Source: Ilyonectria destructans (taxonomy: Eukaryota > Ascomycota > Sordariomycetes > Hypocreales > Nectriaceae). From it: DNA of 64,000 bases. Made by a program: the position numbers and the translations under genes. Positions 33,793 through 45,790 of this stretch are shown one piece after another. Position 1 is the stretch's first letter. Each line of letters starts with the position of its first letter. The DNA lies in contig JAHEWK010000008.1 in NCBI GenBank assembly GCA_020740775.1, forward strand, positions 1,612,001 to 1,676,000, written 5' to 3'. The notes beneath the pieces are model-generated. The model had not been told where the DNA came from. It saw nothing but the letters and a program-made list of their open reading frames with translations, and did not search any database.

Positions 33793-34218
33793 ATGGTTTC
33801 AATCACAACACTTGCCATCATCTACAACGCCCTGGGCATCCTGACAGGAGCCAATGCCTCTCTGTGTAGGCCAGCCGACCTCGCCGCCACCTCTACCGGG
33901 AACCCGCACGGCGATACCCTGCCCTGCCTCAGCTACGTCCCCGAGGCCGAGCTCCAGCTAGATTCGATGTGTGGCGAGCAAAACCTGGCACCACCCGCGT
34001 CTTCTGGCAAATATAACTCGGTTCCCTCCTCAGACTTCAAGGCCTGCGCCGTGTTCTGCGATGGCACCGACCTCTGCAAGTCCTTTTCATACGAAGGAGC
34101 TTCGTGTCAGTTGTACCACGACACAATCGACCACCTGGATTGCAAGAATGATCAAAATGGAGCTGTCTGGTACGACAAGGCCTGTTTCTTCTGTCCCAGC
34201 AAGGACGGCAAACCTTGA
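33793..34218 (+). CDS. Small secreted cysteine-rich protein with PAN/Apple-like pattern
   Basis: An intronless 141-aa protein. The N-terminus (MVSITTLAIIYNALGILTGANA) is a signal peptide with probable cleavage after ANA. The mature part has ten cysteines. The segment from FKACAVFCDGTDLCKSFSYE to SCQLYHD has the spacing and aromatic pattern of PAN/Apple folds (C...C...C-x-FSY...C-x-LY), which bind carbohydrate or protein ligands outside the cell. Small secreted PAN-like proteins are common among candidate effectors and wall-associated proteins, but no specific role can be claimed. It stands directly before the DUF2264 gene, on the same strand. Confidence 0.85.
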   Translation: MVSITTLAIIYNALGILTGANASLCRPADLAATSTGNPHGDTLPCLSYVPEAELQLDSMCGEQNLAPPASSGKYNSVPSSDFKACAVFCDGTDLCKSFSYEGASCQLYHDTIDHLDCKNDQNGAVWYDKACFFCPSKDGKP

Positions 34219-34731
34219 ACACTGCGGATGGACATGCGATGGTTATTCGGGGTGGGATTGACACAGACACGCAGAGAGAGACGAGTAAAGAGAAAGGGAC
34301 GGGGACTTATTAAAACGGCGTGATATCTCTTAACACAATCTGAAAAAAAAAAGGCTATGTACATGTACTATATATCAAAAACTATGGAATGGATAAGGAT
34401 TTTGCATTGGGGTTATTACCCGGATCCTCCTCCATTTATCCGCCTCCCCGCCTCTTATCCCGCAGTGCAGCTCCATAACACCCGCTAATCCCACCCTCCA
34501 CCATTCGACGTGCATTATGCGTGACCGAATAGGGTGTGACCTGCACTCATCAGCGGACGTGTGGTAGCACTTGCCTGAGCGACGAGTATGATCTCGGGTC
34601 GGGGTTCCCCCCGAGAACGGCGGCTTGCTTCGTCGTATGCTCCCCATCCTCCATCGAATGACATATAACTATCCCACCTATTCGACAGCGACAAAAGAAA
34701 TTGACACCATATACTGACAACTTGTTACATC
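34219..34731. other. Promoter region of the DUF2264 gene
   Basis: 513 bp hold the 3' UTR of the secreted protein and the DUF2264 promoter. No gene is seen. Confidence 0.5.
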
Positions 34732-37022
34732 ATGGACGCAACCAAAGGACTATGCCTAGGCTACGACGGGATCCATCCCTTTGCCAAGGTCGGTGTTACT
34801 GACCGAGCCTCCGTCCAAGAACTTCTCCGCACGCTCCTTGACCCACTTGAGCCATTCTTCTCCCCCAAGAAAGCCCGAGTTAAATGCCCTGGTGCTACAG
34901 CAGTGCGGTTTGACCAAGCCGCATCTGAGGTTGAGGGAATCTGCCGGCCGCTCTGGGGGCTCTCTGCTCTGCTTGCTGGCGGTGGTGAATATCATGGCAA
35001 AGAATGGTGGATTCAAGGCATCAAGTCGGGCACAGATCCCGAGAGCCCTGAGTACTGGGGCTATCCTCAAGACAATGATCAGAGAATGGTCGAGATGTGT
35101 CCATTGGGTGTGTTTCCTGCTATCAAACAGGTGCCAAGCTAACCATCCTATAGGTGTCGCCTTTGCTGTTGTGCCAGATATTTGGAGCAACTTCTCTGAA
35201 AAGGAGAGAGAAAATGTCGAGACCTGGCTTGGAAACTCGATTAATGAGAAGAAGTACGACATACCCACAGATCATATTCCCCAGTTTACTTACCGGACAT
35301 AGCATGCCAAATACAAATTGGCTCTGGTTCCGCGTGTTTGCGAACCTGGGATTGAAGAAGAATGGTGGTAAATTCTCGCAAGAAAGGCTTGACAGCGACA
35401 TCAAACACCTGGATACATTCTACCGCGGAGATGGCTGGTCCAACGATGGGCCAGAAGGCATTCATCGTGAGTCTCCTTGCTTCCAATCCGAGTGCGGTCG
35501 CTGAGAGAACTAGAAATGGACTACTACTCATCCAGCTTCGCCATACACTTCCTACAGCTCCTTTATGCCAAGTTGGCAGGAGAAGAGGATCCAGAGCGCG
35601 CAGGAGAATTCAAGAAGCGAGCTCAAATTGTCGCTCTGGATCTAGCACACTATTTTGATGACGAGGGAAGGGCTATTCCATTTGGACGCAGCGTGGGCTA
35701 CCGCTTTGCCATGGTCTCTTTCTGGGGAGCACTGGCTTATGCGGGAGTTGAACTGCCTGAACCCCTGACCTGGGGAATGGTCAAGGGCATCGTGCTCCGC
35801 AACTTACGCTGGTGGCAGACCCAAAATGAGATGTGGACTTCCAGTGGAACTTTGTCGATTGGGTACTCGTACCCAAATATGTATGTAAGTGTCAGCCACT
35901 TCCGATTCTCAACGGCGTTGACTAACTGACCGCAGATGGCAGAGAATTACAACAGCCCAGGGAGCCCGGTAAGATCAGACTGATTCATGTGAGACCGCAT
36001 CTAACGAGGTAACAGTACTGGGCATGCTTGGCATTCATTTGTTTAGCTGTGCCAGAAGATCATCCCTTCTGGACATCCAAGGAAGAACTCGCAAGCAGTG
36101 TTATCCCAAGGGTCAAATCACTCAAGCACCCCGGGCACATAATGAGGTGAGTACCGATTGTCACGACTCGAAACCAAAGTTCTAACCCGCTCTCAGCTAT
36201 CTCGGAGGACATTCAATGCTTCTGTCTTCGGGACAGGCGTGCAGCTACCCAATGAAGGGAACTCACGCAAAGTACGGAGGATTTGCGTATAGCAGCGCAT
36301 ACGGGTACTCGGTGCCCCCTGGGCTGTTCTCTCTCGAACAATACGCCCTAGCTTCCCAGCTTGGGTTTTCGGATGATGGAGGGGAGTATTGGAAGACGAG
36401 GAGGCTTTCGGAGTACTCTGGACTCGAGTATCGTGGCGACAAGCCTGTTCTCGTCTCCGTTTGGAAGCCATTCCCGGACGTCAAGGTCAGGACCATCCTT
36501 ATCCCGCCGGAAGAGGAGACACCCAACTGGCACCTCCGGGTTCATAGGATTGAGAGCGGTCGGGAAGTCATGACCGCTGATGGATCCTTTGCCATCAAAA
36601 ACGTGGACTCAACTAATGGGCGATACTTGGGCCTGTATAACGAAGAGACCCACGAGGGAACGTCTCCCAAGATCATTGGCAACTATGATGTCAAGTCCCC
36701 CGCAGGTTGGGCAGCTGGAACGGTTGGGGCCTTTGCAGTATCAGAGGGCGCAGTAGGCATCAAGGCGCTGGAAAAGATGGAAGGACGCGAGGCTATGCTG
36801 GTGAATGCGGACCCGAACTCGAATCTCATCGAGAGTCGAAGCACAATCCCGACGCTTCAGCATACCATTGGCGCAGGCCAGTCGGTCTGGTATGTTTCTG
36901 CCATCTATGCCAAGCCTTCTGCGGCCGGCGTCGTCAAGGCTAGCTATCTGGAGGGTTGGGGAAGGCCTCCTGTTCTGCCAAACTGGTTAGAAACAGAGAT
37001 GGATGACGCGTCAGGCCAATGA
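34732..37022 (+). CDS. DUF2264 family protein
   Basis: Seven exons: 34732..35107, 35154..35253, 35303..35466, 35514..35884, 35936..35968 (33 nt), 36016..36146, 36197..37022; all introns are 46-51 bp. The product is 666 aa, about the usual length. Family blocks are [20 protein letters not shown] near the N-terminus, [18 protein letters not shown] across the second intron, [34 protein letters not shown] and [13 protein letters not shown]. The domain is found in bacteria and fungi and is thought, by fold and by bacterial context, to be related to (alpha/alpha)6 glycan-active enzymes; no activity is established. There is no signal peptide, so a cytosolic location is likely. All junctions keep the frame, so the gene looks intact. 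Confidence 0.92.
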
Positions 37023-38824
37023 GCTCCGACTGCGACGTCGGGATCCCAAATAATGGCTTTATACACTTTACAGAATAGGTGGAGAGGATAGGCGGGCTTA
37101 TGCAGACTCCTGATCCTCCATCAATAGCATCGTTCTCTCCTCACTCCATACCCAGGCTTCCCCGCCAGTCGTCCGTTGCGGGGACAATTCTTGTATCAAT
37201 GTGGGCTCAGTAAGATCCCAACGTCGGCTCAATTGTCATCTACCCACCCGGATGATTACCTCACCTTATTCAACCCTCTTATAACCTCAATGGATGCAAT
37301 GCAGCTGACCCCTGTCCGGAAGGATGAATATCCACGTATCACAGTGGGATGCCGACAATTCGGGACAACACCCACCCGTGAAGCGATGAACAAGACACCC
37401 CATCGAAGGATCCAGCCGAGAAGCTTTTCTAGTGGAGAATCTCCGCATCCCCACGCCGGTAGGGAATTCCCCGAAGGCTACCTCAAGTGTCATCAGTGAT
37501 GGGTTTAGACAACATGTCCGCGTATGCTTATCAGGCACATGCGGTATCCCCAAGTATGAGGCTCGGAAGAGGATTTATCTGCCTGACGTATGCATGTTAC
37601 CATCCGGGTACCTCGTAGCGTCAGGGTACGCCGTTGTTGCATAAGTGAAGTACCTTCTACATCAAGCGGCGGCTCGGAGTATATTCGTGGGGGGCCCCAT
37701 CTGTATCTGGCATTGCTCGTGAGTGGTCTATCTCCATGTCCTGGTAATCTTTTGCTGCTTGCCAAGGTATTAAAATGAACAAACCATCTCACAACACCCC
37801 ATTACAACGACGATGGATACTCAGGCCCGACCTCCTAACGCCATTATTCTCACAAGTAAAGTAATCATGGGTGATTTACGGCATGATCAGCAAGGAACTC
37901 GACGATAGTTACCTTGCTAGTTCGTATGTCTCCGTGGCGTGATCAAGATTGCCCAAGCCAACTCTCCCTAACGGCGAATTCAGCATGGACAAGGGAGTTT
38001 CTATATTACCCCAATTACGCCAATGATTTGGGCTTGGACGTGTCTGATAATTGATCTACAGAGAGATGGAGGAAGGAGTGAAGCACGGTGCAGGAACACA
38101 TATTTCCACTGCGGCACACTGTACTTAGCACGACCAAGCATCCTACAAACCACTGCATTTCAAGAGCCATCTGAGATCCCTCGCAGAAAACCGGTGGAAT
38201 AAGTTTCAACGCTGACCCAATCACCTATTCGGACATTTCACCATTCTTTCCCCACTACTGCATCCATTGCTTTAGAAAAATCATTACCACAGCATTACAC
38301 CCTGGCATTTCCATCAAATAGAGCTGCTCTTTGTCAATTCCACTATGGCGCTGAACGATCATGGAGGTCGTACGTTTTGATTCGGAGGGTAGAGGCGGAC
38401 CGCCGCGCACTGGGAACGTTTCTTGCTCAAGAATTTCATCAATTATAATTAAAACCTTTAGGCAATCATAAGCACTCAACAACCTCAGGAAGCATCTTAG
38501 AAAGGCTAGGCCCTGGCAGTTTAATATTAGAAAACAAATCGGACCTATTTCAAAACCCCTTCTCGGGTTTAACGCCATGCTTTTTTTCGGAAGCATGTAC
38601 GAAATATTCGCTACTCAGAACTTCTCGCCATTTGCCTCCCTCAGAATCATAGGAGGTTTCATCGGATCACGCTCCCTCTGGCTGCGTGGTGGTCGACTTT
38701 GGGTTCTAAATTTCGAATTCACGCAACAGAAAGAGACATTCAAATAAAAAATAAGGTCTGGTGTTCCAAAAACACGAACTGAAGGCTTTAGTCCAAAAAA
38801 TCACTGATAAATTCAACGCAACTC
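37023..38824. other. AT-richer region with no intact gene
   Basis: It begins with the DUF2264 3' UTR. From about 37800 it is noticeably AT-richer than the rest of the window, and it leads into the transporter relic. The frames present are not recognisable. It may be decayed sequence. Confidence 0.45.
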
Positions 38825-39389
38825 TTGTCTTTTGGAAAGATTAATAATATGTGTATCAGATCCTTCCAGTCTGGATGGGGTCCTTGCTGCTGGATCCTGG
38901 TCACCGAGATCCCCACTGCGCGGTTGCGAGCCATGAACGTAGCCCTTGCCGTCGCCACTGAGTGGTCGTTCAACTTTATCATTGCCCGAAGTGAGTATCT
39001 CAGTTGAAGATGAATGAAATCAGACAACCAGGAAGCTAACTATCCTACTAACTGCGCTCACGATGTAAGTAACTATGAGCGAGGCCGGCTATTTAGGTGT
39101 TATTCCGCTGCGACCGAGGCCAGGTTTACGGATTGGACGACAATTTGCCAACCATGGGCAACAGCAGGGCACTTTCTTCATTTTTGGTAGTTTATGTATG
39201 CTCGTAGGCATATTCGTGTGGTTTTTCGTGCCAAAGATCGAGGGCCTCGTCCTAGAGAGGATGGACGAACTGTTTGGAGTGATGGAGTTGGTCAAGCAGC
39301 TGGACAACGACTCAGAGACGGGTGACACCGAGCTACGCAGTATCCGGGAAGAGCCGGTCAGCACCAAGAAGTACGGGGTTTTCGGGTGA
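38825..39389 (+). pseudogene. 3' remnant of an MFS sugar transporter
   Basis: Two plus-strand pieces are recognisable. About 38830-39005 encodes [20 protein letters not shown] followed by [20 protein letters not shown], matching the helix-10 region of fungal sugar transporters (W-G-P...E-I/x-P...R-x-R). About 39150-39389 encodes GTFFIFGSLCMLVGIFVWFF and LERMDELFGVMELV, matching the last helix and the tail signature. The usual PETKGLSLE motif appears as PKIEGLVLE. A possible donor near 38991 and the non-matching sequence between the pieces mark an old intron or damage. Everything encoding the first nine helices is missing upstream, so this cannot be a functional carrier. Confidence 0.7.
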
Positions 39390-42300
39390 CGAGGATGGAC
39401 TAAGTGTTTCGTACAGACATGCAGCCAGACAAGGGGTGGTCAGTCAAGAACCAGACAAGGAGTCAGATGGCTAGCGAGACATGGTTTATCGATGCCCAAC
39501 CCGAGACGGACCGAGATCAAGTCAGGGAAAGGAGTGTGTTTCTCATTTTTGAAACGGAAGGCTTCGAGTCGATCCTTGTCCCAGGTTGAACTCATCAATG
39601 CCATACCCAACACAAGGCAGACGAGATATTTTTTGACATCTTCTGTGCAACTACTGAGTATGTGCCGGGTGTGTACGTGTGTTTACGCGCGTGGATGGTC
39701 TGCGTTCGTGTTAGTGGTGCTAGCGTTGTTGTGTACCTAGACTGAAATGAAGTTGACCGAAAGTGCCGACGCTAAACTATCAGCGGGATCCATGTCGGTT
39801 CTGTCACTGACGAATTCAGAGTCTATGCTTTCGCCACGGTGTGTCGGGCTTAAATCACAGCAAGGATCGTGTGTGTGGGATCGGACGGAAGGTTTATACG
39901 GAAACGTCTACGCGGGAAGGTTTACACGGGAAGGATTACACGCACGCAAAGAGACGCCAAGAAGTGAGAGAAGAGACGAGACGAGACGAGACGAGACGAG
40001 ACAGGACATGACGGGACATGACGAGACACGGGGTTTGCGGGTTTTTCTCGTTTAGATGCGAGCCGCAGAATTGACTTGGCAACTCGGAATGGAAATCCGA
40101 ATGGGTGCAAGTTCTATTCCAGGCTTCTTATGGAATGCGGGATAACCGTTTAGAGAAGTCAGCGTCCGCCCTGGAAGTGGGTTTGCCCGACTCAGAATGC
40201 TACTGGGATGTAGGGGAGGGAGGGAACGCCTGGAGCTAAAGCACCTGTCGCCTGTAATAGCTGTAATCGGCATTAGAACGGGGCCGCCTAGGGCTCCAAT
40301 GGGTGTTTGTTTGCGGTACTGATTGTCACTCACGACCACTCTGAGCCATCAAGTGCCTTAAGTGACCACCCACTGAAGCTTTTGGGTCCGGGCCCAGGCG
40401 CTGTGGCACCGAGTCTAACTCCCAAACTGCCGAATCACGCTATGACGCTCAACCCAATGGAACGCCCACTGTGGACTCGGACCCCAGAGGTTTACTGCGC
40501 AATCCACCCCCGCCCACGCGCACTCGCACGCTCGCCGCGCTAGTTCGGACCCTGAAGACTGGTACCAGTTAAAGCGTCCGGGCAGCTGCTCCGTTGTAAT
40601 GTGCCTATGCACAGCAGTGCTGCTGGCCCACTGCCGGCAGTAGTGGATCGGCGGGCTGTGGGCTGTTGGCTGTGGGCTGCGGATTGATTTGGGCCTCTAG
40701 AGGGTTTGGATTCCCCAGCAAACCCCTTGCAGCCCTGCTAGGGCTGTGGCTGTGGCTTGTTAGCGGAGTCGTTGAGCGTCGGGTCTTGGGATTGCGAAGC
40801 TGACTTGCCACCTCCCGCATGGCGCCCAGCCCAACGTTTACCCTCCCGCAGCACAACACGCAACAATGCGTAGGTTTCAACGGATCGAGGGTGAGGCGCG
40901 TGGCTACTCCGCCGGCTTCTGCTTCTCCGGCGCTGGCTCGTCTCGAGGTCAGCCAGACAAGGGCCCAGTTCGGCCAACTCCCTTCGCCGCCGCCGGAACC
41001 CCGGTATGGTCGACGCGGCGAGTCGGGACGGAGACCGAGAATCGCGGGCGCCGAGGAGTCGAGAGCTAAAAGATTAGTAACCGGGCCACTGAGGTGATGC
41101 GCCTGCAAGAGGTGCATGGGTGACGGTGTTTCATTCATCACATGGTGCAACATCAAACATGCATGGCAGGGCACCGCATGGCCGTGGCGAAGATCCCTCA
41201 TTGCCTGCTTCCTACAGGCCCAGCTGCGCGCATGAGCACGCATGAGCGCCCACGCGAGAGACAGGCAATGGAACGTCGACTCCACCAAAAGTTTGCTGAA
41301 TTCTCTCCGGGCTTCAAATTCCCCAATGACGGCCAGCCTAGTCTTCCGCCTTTTCTGCAGCCTCCTAGATCCAGTCCTCTTTCACCCTCTGGTGCTTCCC
41401 CTTTGAGTCGCCATGCGTGTGTTTGTGTGTCACCATGTTAATCCGTGACTTTCTCATATACCTCCATTAAACGTGCACTCCCGCGTCTCCCGCTTCATCC
41501 CCCATGTCCAACTTACCTTCGGTCATAATGGTGTTCTTCCATCGTCATCCGCCTCTCATATTCCACATTCCACAGCCCACAGCCCACATCCCACACACTC
41601 TTTCCTCCTTCTACTCCGTAGGTCTATGTACGTACCATTATATGTACATGACTAAACCTATGTGGCACTCGACCTTTACTGCTTACAACCAACACCTCCG
41701 TCGCTTTCCCTCCCACAACCTGACCCTGACCCTGCTCGTCTGCACACGGCCCACCATCCGTCCCTCTTTGCCCCGTTTTTCGGTCCCCGTCAAACAGTTC
41801 TCTGCTCCGACAGTTATACCGCATAATGTGTGTTATCTTGTCTTTTCCCATGTTGGTCCCCAACAAAGACGAAGACCCAGCACCGCAATAGACGTAGCCA
41901 GCAACTCATGCCCCATCATTTGGCCGTGCCCGGGTCGCGTTGCCGCAGTACTACTCCGCCGGAAACTGTAGCCTTCCTTGCTCCGTGCCTTTTCTTGCCT
42001 TTCCTATGCTATCCATGAACCCAATCCGCGTGGCAGGACAAGGATGAGAGACCCTTGCAACTAGTCGGCAACCAGGCGACCTCACATTGCACATTGCCCA
42101 TCCATTGCGCACAACGACAACCAGGGCTGGAAGAGGTAACTCGGTCGCGTCCGTGTGTGGCCTGGTCTCGTTCCCCTGTTTGTTGTTTCCTCTCTTCTCT
42201 CTCCGTCCCTCCCTTCCAAGCCTCCGTCTGTCCATTCATCATCCTCCAATGCCGCCCTCCTCCGCTCTTGTCCGAGCGTGTGAGCGATCTGGAGGCACGC

Positions 42301-43710
42301 ACCCATCCCATGTCCATGCCCATCTTTAGCTACTGCTACAGTACCTACCTACCTGCTTGACTGCCTGCCCGCTTGACTGCCCAGCCCGACTCCCTCTCGC
42401 ATAGGTAGCAGGTAAGGCTTGGAACTCAGCAGTTAGGGAGGGAGGCTACCTCGTTTTACTCGATGATTTAAAAGCCCGCCCCCAGTGCCCTTCCTAACCC
42501 CGAAACGCCAAGTGTTCCTCTCTTCTCTTGTGTTTTGCTCCCTCAACTCTTTATCTTTGAATCTCGCCCTTCCATCTCACCAAAGTAGCACAAATTCTCG
42601 ATTATCATTCTTCTACTCCCTCGTCTCCTTCCCGAGTGGCCAACCTCACCACCACCATCCGCTACCACACCACCCACCGCCCGCCACAAACCCGTATCAC
42701 GCCTCACAGCCAACCAACCAACCAAGAACCCCTCCAGACCTGATATCCGCTCAGTATTGACACCCGCTGCAACTATTACTGTCCCTATAGGATACGGCAC
42801 GTTCCGTTTACCCGTCAACTCCTTCACTGGTCGAACCAGACTTGCTTATCGGTTGAGTCTCCGCCTCCGGTTCCATTTCCATTCCACCGTCATCGACCTC
42901 TTGTCTTTCGTCAACTGCCGTCCAAACGGCCAGTCAACTGCCCCGGGTATTGCAGGTTTTGCGGAGAATTTCCTTATCTTTGGGGGCCGACCAACACGCG
43001 GATTATACTTACAGTACCTACCTCGATATACGCAACCTTGCACACCATACTGCGGTGCTTGCTCATCTGCCGAACCAGCTACATACCGGACCAGTTGGGT
43101 ATCGATCTTTGAACTAGAGTGGGTTCGGGGATTTTCGAGTTCACCTCACCCATTGGATCGCAATTCGACATTGGCTGGAAATTCTGGTTGATCGCAAATG
43201 TCAGCACAGGAGCGTGTGAGTCGCGCCGCTCAAGAAGCTGCTGGTGCCCCGCGGCACCCTCAAGCAATCCCAGGCCCCTCTTTCCGTAGGTCACCCCTCC
43301 CTCCTTCCCCTCCCCCACCAGATGTTCCGGGTCTACTGCAAGACAACTGGCAACTACCCTACCTTCCCAATTACCGTTCAAAATCGGGTCCCTACCTTCC
43401 CTTCCCCAGGCCCCTAGGCCCCCAGGCCACCCCAGATGTCAATTCTGGGTGGGCTAGTTTGCCAATGATGTAATTTCTGTTGCTCCTCCTCCCACACTTG
43501 CAACCTCCACCTCTCAAGTTGTTTTCCCCATCACCATTTCCTAATCCTTCACCACCCATTGCTGCCCAACACCTCGAGATATCGCCATCTCACATTCCCC
43601 AGTCATATTCCCCAAGCTCAAATACCTGCCACCGTGTGAAATCATCGACCCAAGAGGAGAGACTCGACCAGGATCGCAGTCGATTAAATCAATCATGTCC
43701 TGCCCTCACA
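39390..43710. other. 4.3-kb gene-poor region upstream of the SDR gene
   Basis: No frame with a protein-like composition or convincing splice structure is seen. The minus-strand frame at 40605-41288 and several frames near 42000-42400 are low-quality. The region from about 41300 to 43700 is C- and T-rich, typical of long fungal promoters and leaders, and probably includes the leader of the SDR gene. It also holds a GAGAC repeat at 39973..40002. Confidence 0.5.
39973..40002. repeat. GAGAC pentanucleotide microsatellite
   Basis: Six perfect tandem GAGAC units are followed by decayed GACAT/GGGAC copies to about 40030. No gene is attached. Confidence 0.9.
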
Positions 43711-44972
43711 ATGGCTGACAGTGCTACATCCGCAGCCACCCATAACTCCCCGCGCACCTGGCTGCTCACCGCGGCGCTCTCACCTCTTGCAGTCCGCCTC
43801 ATCCGCCAGCTTCTCGCCCACGGCGACTACGTTGTTGCTTGCCTACCGCCTCATGAGATCGACCACCCTGATCGCAGCATCGAATTCCGAGACCTCATAG
43901 ATGAGTGCAAGAGCAATCGCAAGGACCGAGAGGGTTGGAAAGACCGCATACGCGGCATACGCTGCGATGGGACCGTCATGGGCAGCTGCGGTGCTGCCGT
44001 CGCCGAGGCAATCCAGGTTTTTGGCCGCATCGACATCTTGCTGTGCTGCAAATCTGAGGGTACGTAGACATGTCCCCATCATCATCTCCACCCAAGAAAT
44101 TCTACGACTCGTAGGACCCAGCGCTGACTTGACCACGTATGTGAGCAGCCGTGATTGGGACTGTCGAAGAGTTGTCTACGACACCTTTTACTCAAAATCT
44201 TGTCCGTGACCAGTTCGAGACTATATTCTTCTCCCAGGTCAACTTCATCAAAGCTGCCCTCCCCCAACTCCGGTCCCAGCATACCGGCCACATCATCGTC
44301 GTCAGCAGCACGGGCGGTCATATTGGCACGCCAGGCATGTCTATGTACACTGCGGCTACCTGGGCATTGGAGGGTTTCTGCGACTCCCTTGCCTACGAGA
44401 TCGCTCCTTTCAATATCAAAGTCACCATCGTGCAGCCCAATAAGGAGATTCAATCCCTCACGAACCGACTCATCTTCGCTCCTCAAATGATGGCCTACGA
44501 GCAGGGTGGTCTTGAATCAGTACCCAGCGTCCGCGAGATGCTAACAAATGTACTCAACACCCATCCTGACACTGCTCTTCCTCCCCCAACAACACCTGAA
44601 TCGATCGGCGCTACACCAGGCACTACACCATTGTCGCCTAGCAGCGCAGCCTTGGAGCCAGATATCGTTCCAGGAGACATCATCCAGCGATATCCGAAGC
44701 TCCCCCCTGGTGCGGCAGACAAACTGGTATTGGAGACGGTCCATGCCTTAACGGCGATTGGCGGTCATGAGAACCCCCCGGCGCGGCATATTGTCGGACA
44801 CGAAGGTGCCACAGCTGTCAAGGAGAAACTGAAAACGGTGACAGAAGAGCTCGAGGACTTTGTAGAAGCCAGCCTGTCGGTCGATATCTTTGACAGCGAG
44901 TTGCAGGCGGAGGCTCGAGATGGCAGGGACCAAGAGGAGAGTCCCAGGGGACCAGCTTCTTCAACGGGTTAA
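43711..44972 (+). CDS. Atypical short-chain dehydrogenase/reductase-like protein
   Basis: Exons 43711..44059 and 44149..44972 with an 89-bp intron; the join gives SEGAVIGTVEEL. The product is 390 aa, longer than the roughly 250-300 aa of classical SDRs. The fold pattern is clear: TWLLTAALSPLAVRLIRQLL (first strand and helix), VFGRIDILLCC, HIIVVSSTGGHIGTPGMSMY, AATWALEGFCDSLAYEIAPF and IKVTIVQPN. Yet the cofactor motif TGxxxGxG reads TAALSPLA, and the catalytic YxxxK reads YTAAT, so the lysine is absent. The C-terminal 120 residues are a Pro/Ser/Thr-rich segment followed by a helical, acidic tail. It is therefore likely a pseudo-enzyme or a divergent family; no substrate can be proposed. The Met at 43711 is the best start, as the frame upstream is leader-like. 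Confidence 0.82.
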
Positions 44973-45790
44973 GAGAATGAATCTTGTGGCTTGAAGAGAT
45001 AGTATTTCCGGATAGGCATCACGGTTGAGTTGGCGTTGTTTCTACTTCAAGCGGGTTTTCTGGATTGAGATACCTCACTAGAATAATGGGCGAAACGACG
45101 GCAACTAGATTTGTCGAGATGTTGGTTCGATTTGATTTTGGATACCCTTTAAGAACCTTTGATCCAGCTAAAACAAGAAATGTGCCTAATAGTCAGTGCA
45201 TTTCGATTCCTAAGTTGTGCTAGAAAGGGGCACCATGAGGCCAACCAGCTCGGAATCGTAGGAGTTTAGGGTAGGCCAACCGCGATATTTACTGGTGGTC
45301 AGTGGAGCTTCCACCTTCGGCCCTTATTAGCGAGCCATCATTAGCTGTCCCCTGATTTTGCCCCTCATGGCACTTGGGCTCCCTGAAGCCCCCTGGAACA
45401 GCTTCACCCAGCCGCTGACATTTCTCCCCCACACTTCTTCACCGTCTTTGGGGGTTTCGGCTCGCAAAAAGTTGGCTCCGGCACGCGCCGACTCCACCAT
45501 CCAACGGCGCCGTCTACCTTACTGGTCTTACGGCAGGGTACGTCGACGCTTGAGCTCCTAGCCGCATGCGACAGGTGTACCGAGTCCGATATTGAGAGGC
45601 CAGACATCACCGAAGCCACAAGCTTAACGACGACACCTCTACGAAGCGATTGCCCGACAGGAATGCGATTGTAGCCCGTCATAGAAGATCTGCACGTTGA
45701 TACCAAGGTAGACTCCTCCAGGGAAACTCCCTGAGCGAGCTTCAACGACACCGACACCGCGGATCATGTTGAGCAACACCAGATGCTAGG
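44973..45790. other. Intergenic region, SDR gene to TRS120
   Basis: An AT-rich 3' flank of the SDR gene is followed by the TRS120 promoter. No gene is recognised. Confidence 0.5.

Noticed and set aside
38255..38596. Minus-strand 113-codon frame in the AT-rich stretch
   Set aside because: No family recognised and no supporting splice or promoter context; possibly part of decayed DNA next to the transporter relic.
40605..41288. Minus-strand open frame of 227 codons
   Set aside because: Composition rich in Arg, Ser, Pro and Trp without domain-like patches, no splice signals, no recognisable homology; looks like chance in GC-rich DNA.
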